Part shown: piece after piece, positions 4,618-6,538 of the stretch
How positions within the stretch are numbered: position 1 is the first letter of the stretch
How the letters are laid out: the number at the start of each line of letters is the position of its first letter
DNA from: Deltaproteobacteria bacterium
Lineage (GTDB): Bacteria > Desulfobacterota > Syntrophia > Syntrophales > UBA2210
Length of the DNA: 6,538 bases
Direction: 5' to 3'
Assembly (NCBI GenBank): GCA_019314085.1
Contig: JAFCZZ010000299.1
Span: 1 to 6,538 of the forward strand
Made by a program: the position numbers and the translations under genes
The notes under the pieces: model-generated
What the model was told of the DNA's origin: nothing
Database searches by the model: none
Seen by the model: the letters and a program-made list of their open reading frames with translations, nothing else

Positions 4618-4643
4618 AAAAATGGCCGGTTTATTATCCCGGC
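4618..4643 (-). terminator. Weak intrinsic terminator between recQ and slyX
   Basis: On the minus strand GCCGG (4643-4639) pairs with CCGGC (4629-4625) around a 9-nt loop and is followed by CATTTTT. The stem is only 5 bp. It may attenuate rather than block read-through into slyX, because the slyX ribosome-binding site follows closely. Confidence 0.4.
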
Positions 4644-4668
4644 AACCATATTATCATAACGGTTCTTT

Positions 4669-6492
4669 CTACGCTTCCTGTTCTTGAATGCCGTTCAGAT
4701 ACCGCTGTATCTCATCAAGAAATTTTTTCCCGTAGCGTTTGAGCTTATGGGTCCCGACGCCGTGGACATTGAGAAATGCCTCGTCATCCGTGGGCAGCAC
4801 AGCGGCCATTCCGACCAGGGATTTATCGCTGAAGACGACAAACGGCGGCACCCCGGAGGCATCGGCCAGGGTTTTCCGCAGATCCCGGAGTCTACTGAAG
4901 AGCTCCTCATCGTAATCCGTATCGCCGTTCCCGTTCTTACGGCGAGTCGATTTTGTTGCGCCGGCAGACTTTAAACGCGGCGGCGCCATGGCAAGGGCCT
5001 GTTCCCCCCGCAGGACCGGCCGGGCCGCGTCGGTCAGGGTGAGGACCGAATAATTGCCCACATCCTGCTGAAGAAAGCCCCGGTAGACGAGGTGGTGGAG
5101 AAGTCCCCCCCAGTACTCCTGGCTCCTGTCGGAGCCGATTCCATAGGTGGAAAGGCTGTCGTGTCCCAGTTCCATTACCCGCGCCTTCTTGGAGCCGCGC
5201 AGCACATCGATCACATGCCCCATGCCGAAACGCTGATTCACCCGGTAGACACAGGACAGGGCCTTTCGGGCATCTTCCGTGGCATCGATCATTTCCGGCG
5301 GGTGGAGGCAGATGTCGCAGTTGCCACAGTCCTCCTCCATCCGTTCATCGAAGTAGCCAAGGAGGATCCGGCGGCGGCAGCTTGAGGCCTCGGCGAAGGC
5401 AATCATGGAGCCGAGTTTATGAAGCTCGATCCGCTTCCGCTCGGCATTGTGCGTATTTTCGATCAGGCTCCGGGCGATGGCGATATCGCCGTACCCGAAG
5501 AGAAGCAGGGCCTCCGCCGCCAGACCATCGCGGCCGGCACGGCCCGTTTCCTGGTAGTAGCTTTCAATGTTTTTCGGGATGTCGTAATGGACGACGAACC
5601 GGATGTTTGATTTGTCGATCCCCATCCCGAAGGCCACCGTCGCGACCATAATCGTGATATCGTCCCGCAGGAAATCGTCCTGCACCGACTGCCTCTGTGC
5701 CGTCGACAAGCCCGCATGATAGGGCGCCGCGTTGAAACCAGCCGACTTCAGTTTTGCCGCCAGGCTGTCCACGCGTTTGCGGCTCAGACAGTACACGATA
5801 CCGGCCTCGCCGGTGCGGTTTTTCAGAAAGTCCGTGAGCTGCGAAAAGGGCTTGCTCTTGTCGAGAACGGTGTAGCGGATATTGGGGCGGTCGAAGCTCG
5901 AGATATAACACCGGGCCTGCGTGAGGTTGAGCCGTTCAAGGATGTCCTGACGGGTGTGGGATTCGGCCGTCGCCGTCAGGGCGATCATCGGTATCGTGGG
6001 GAATGCCTTGCGCAGGCGGCCAAGATGGCTGTATTCGGGCCGGAAATCATGCCCCCACTGTGAAATACAATGGGCCTCGTCAATCGCGAAAAGGGAGATG
6101 GGGATATCCTTCAGACGCTGGATGAAATCCTCGCCGATCAATCTTTCCGGAGCGATATAGAGGAGGTCCAGTTTTCCGCTATGGAGCATCGCCAGAACCC
6201 GGCGGGCCTCGGCGCCCTTCAGGGAGGAATTGTAAAAAGCCGCATTCACCCCACAGGCCTGAAGCGCGTCGACCTGGTCCTTCATCAGTGAGATGAGGGG
6301 GGAGACGACAATCCCGACACCCGGGCGATGGAGGGATGGAATTTGGTAACAGAGAGAATTTCCGCCTCCCGTCGGCATGAGGACAAAGGCATCCTCGCCC
6401 CGGATGAGGCCCTCGATAATCTCCTGCTGCTGGGGCCGATAGGTTTCGTACCCGAAGATATTTTTACGACTTTTAAATGGATTACCGGTCAT
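4669..6492 (-). CDS. recQ: RecQ-family 3'-5' DNA helicase with Walker A Lys-to-Asn change
   Basis: From the ATG at 6492 (GGAAG 8 nt upstream) this is a 607-residue RecQ with the full layout. The order is: an FGYETYRPQQ Q-motif-like opening (residues 13-22), Walker A MPTGGGNS (39-46), motif II DEAH (138-141) followed by CISQWGHDFRP (the aromatic-rich loop), motif III ALTATA (171-176), motif VI QETGRAGRDG (314-323), a zinc site Cys372/389/392/395, a winged-helix (RQC) region, and an HRDC domain (about 528-600). RecQ unwinds DNA in recombination and replication-fork repair. The Walker A lysine is Asn45 (codon AAT at 6360-6358), which should abolish ATP hydrolysis if real. All other motifs are intact, so decay is not advanced. 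The frame is also open upstream, through a TTG at 6507, to the right edge; the ATG start gives the usual N-terminal length. Confidence 0.93.
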   Translation of the reverse strand: MTGNPFKSRKNIFGYETYRPQQQEIIEGLIRGEDAFVLMPTGGGNSLCYQIPSLHRPGVGIVVSPLISLMKDQVDALQACGVNAAFYNSSLKGAEARRVLAMLHSGKLDLLYIAPERLIGEDFIQRLKDIPISLFAIDEAHCISQWGHDFRPEYSHLGRLRKAFPTIPMIALTATAESHTRQDILERLNLTQARCYISSFDRPNIRYTVLDKSKPFSQLTDFLKNRTGEAGIVYCLSRKRVDSLAAKLKSAGFNAAPYHAGLSTAQRQSVQDDFLRDDITIMVATVAFGMGIDKSNIRFVVHYDIPKNIESYYQETGRAGRDGLAAEALLLFGYGDIAIARSLIENTHNAERKRIELHKLGSMIAFAEASSCRRRILLGYFDERMEEDCGNCDICLHPPEMIDATEDARKALSCVYRVNQRFGMGHVIDVLRGSKKARVMELGHDSLSTYGIGSDRSQEYWGGLLHHLVYRGFLQQDVGNYSVLTLTDAARPVLRGEQALAMAPPRLKSAGATKSTRRKNGNGDTDYDEELFSRLRDLRKTLADASGVPPFVVFSDKSLVGMAAVLPTDDEAFLNVHGVGTHKLKRYGKKFLDEIQRYLNGIQEQEA

Positions 6493-6538
6493 GAATATAA
6501 CTTCCAAGTTTGTTTCTTTGTAATCGAAAAGACTGCCG

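Noticed and set aside
5382..6291. Several + strand frames of 60-115 codons inside recQ
   Set aside because: They are antisense shadows of a well-conserved helicase gene, without ribosome-binding sites or recognisable domains.

Overview
The window looks like a chromosomal accessory stretch from a Gram-negative anaerobe, most likely a Desulfobacterota/'deltaproteobacterial' organism. This is an inference from four things: a lipoprotein with a Gram-negative style lipobox, slyX, a TatD-associated type radical SAM protein, and a thioredoxin-fold selenoprotein. No rRNA or other taxonomic marker is present.

Left edge (1-630): the 3' end of an IS4-type transposase on the + strand abuts, and apparently truncates, a small minus-strand gene. 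Only the first ~35 codons of that gene remain. To its right lie an intrinsic terminator reading on the minus strand (371-406) and a strong 40-nt dyad (571-610).

Centre-left (631-2725, all minus strand, read right to left): a MarR-type repressor, a transglutaminase-like lipoprotein with an intact Cys-His-Asp triad, and a protein of the L-2-amino-thiazoline-4-carboxylate hydrolase (ATC_hyd) type. The marR gene has a near-consensus promoter (TTGACA, 17 nt, TAATAT) with a TTAACC-T-GGTTAA palindrome running through its spacer and -10 box. A near-identical palindrome sits in front of the lipoprotein gene. This looks like a small autoregulated unit of unknown purpose.

Centre (2956-4196): a + strand peroxiredoxin-like gene read through an in-frame TGA as selenocysteine (motif U-P-Y-C), with a hairpin in the right place to be a bacterial SECIS. 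It converges on a minus-strand radical SAM gene of the TatD-associated type.

Right (4215-6538): a ~155-bp MITE-like element with ~20-bp terminal inverted repeats, then slyX and recQ on the minus strand. The RecQ is full length with helicase, zinc and HRDC regions, but its Walker A lysine is replaced by asparagine. That points either to a loss of ATPase activity or to a base error.

I saw no CRISPR array, tRNA or rRNA. The most notable items are the selenoprotein, the RecQ Walker A substitution, the IS-interrupted gene and the MarR operator pair.
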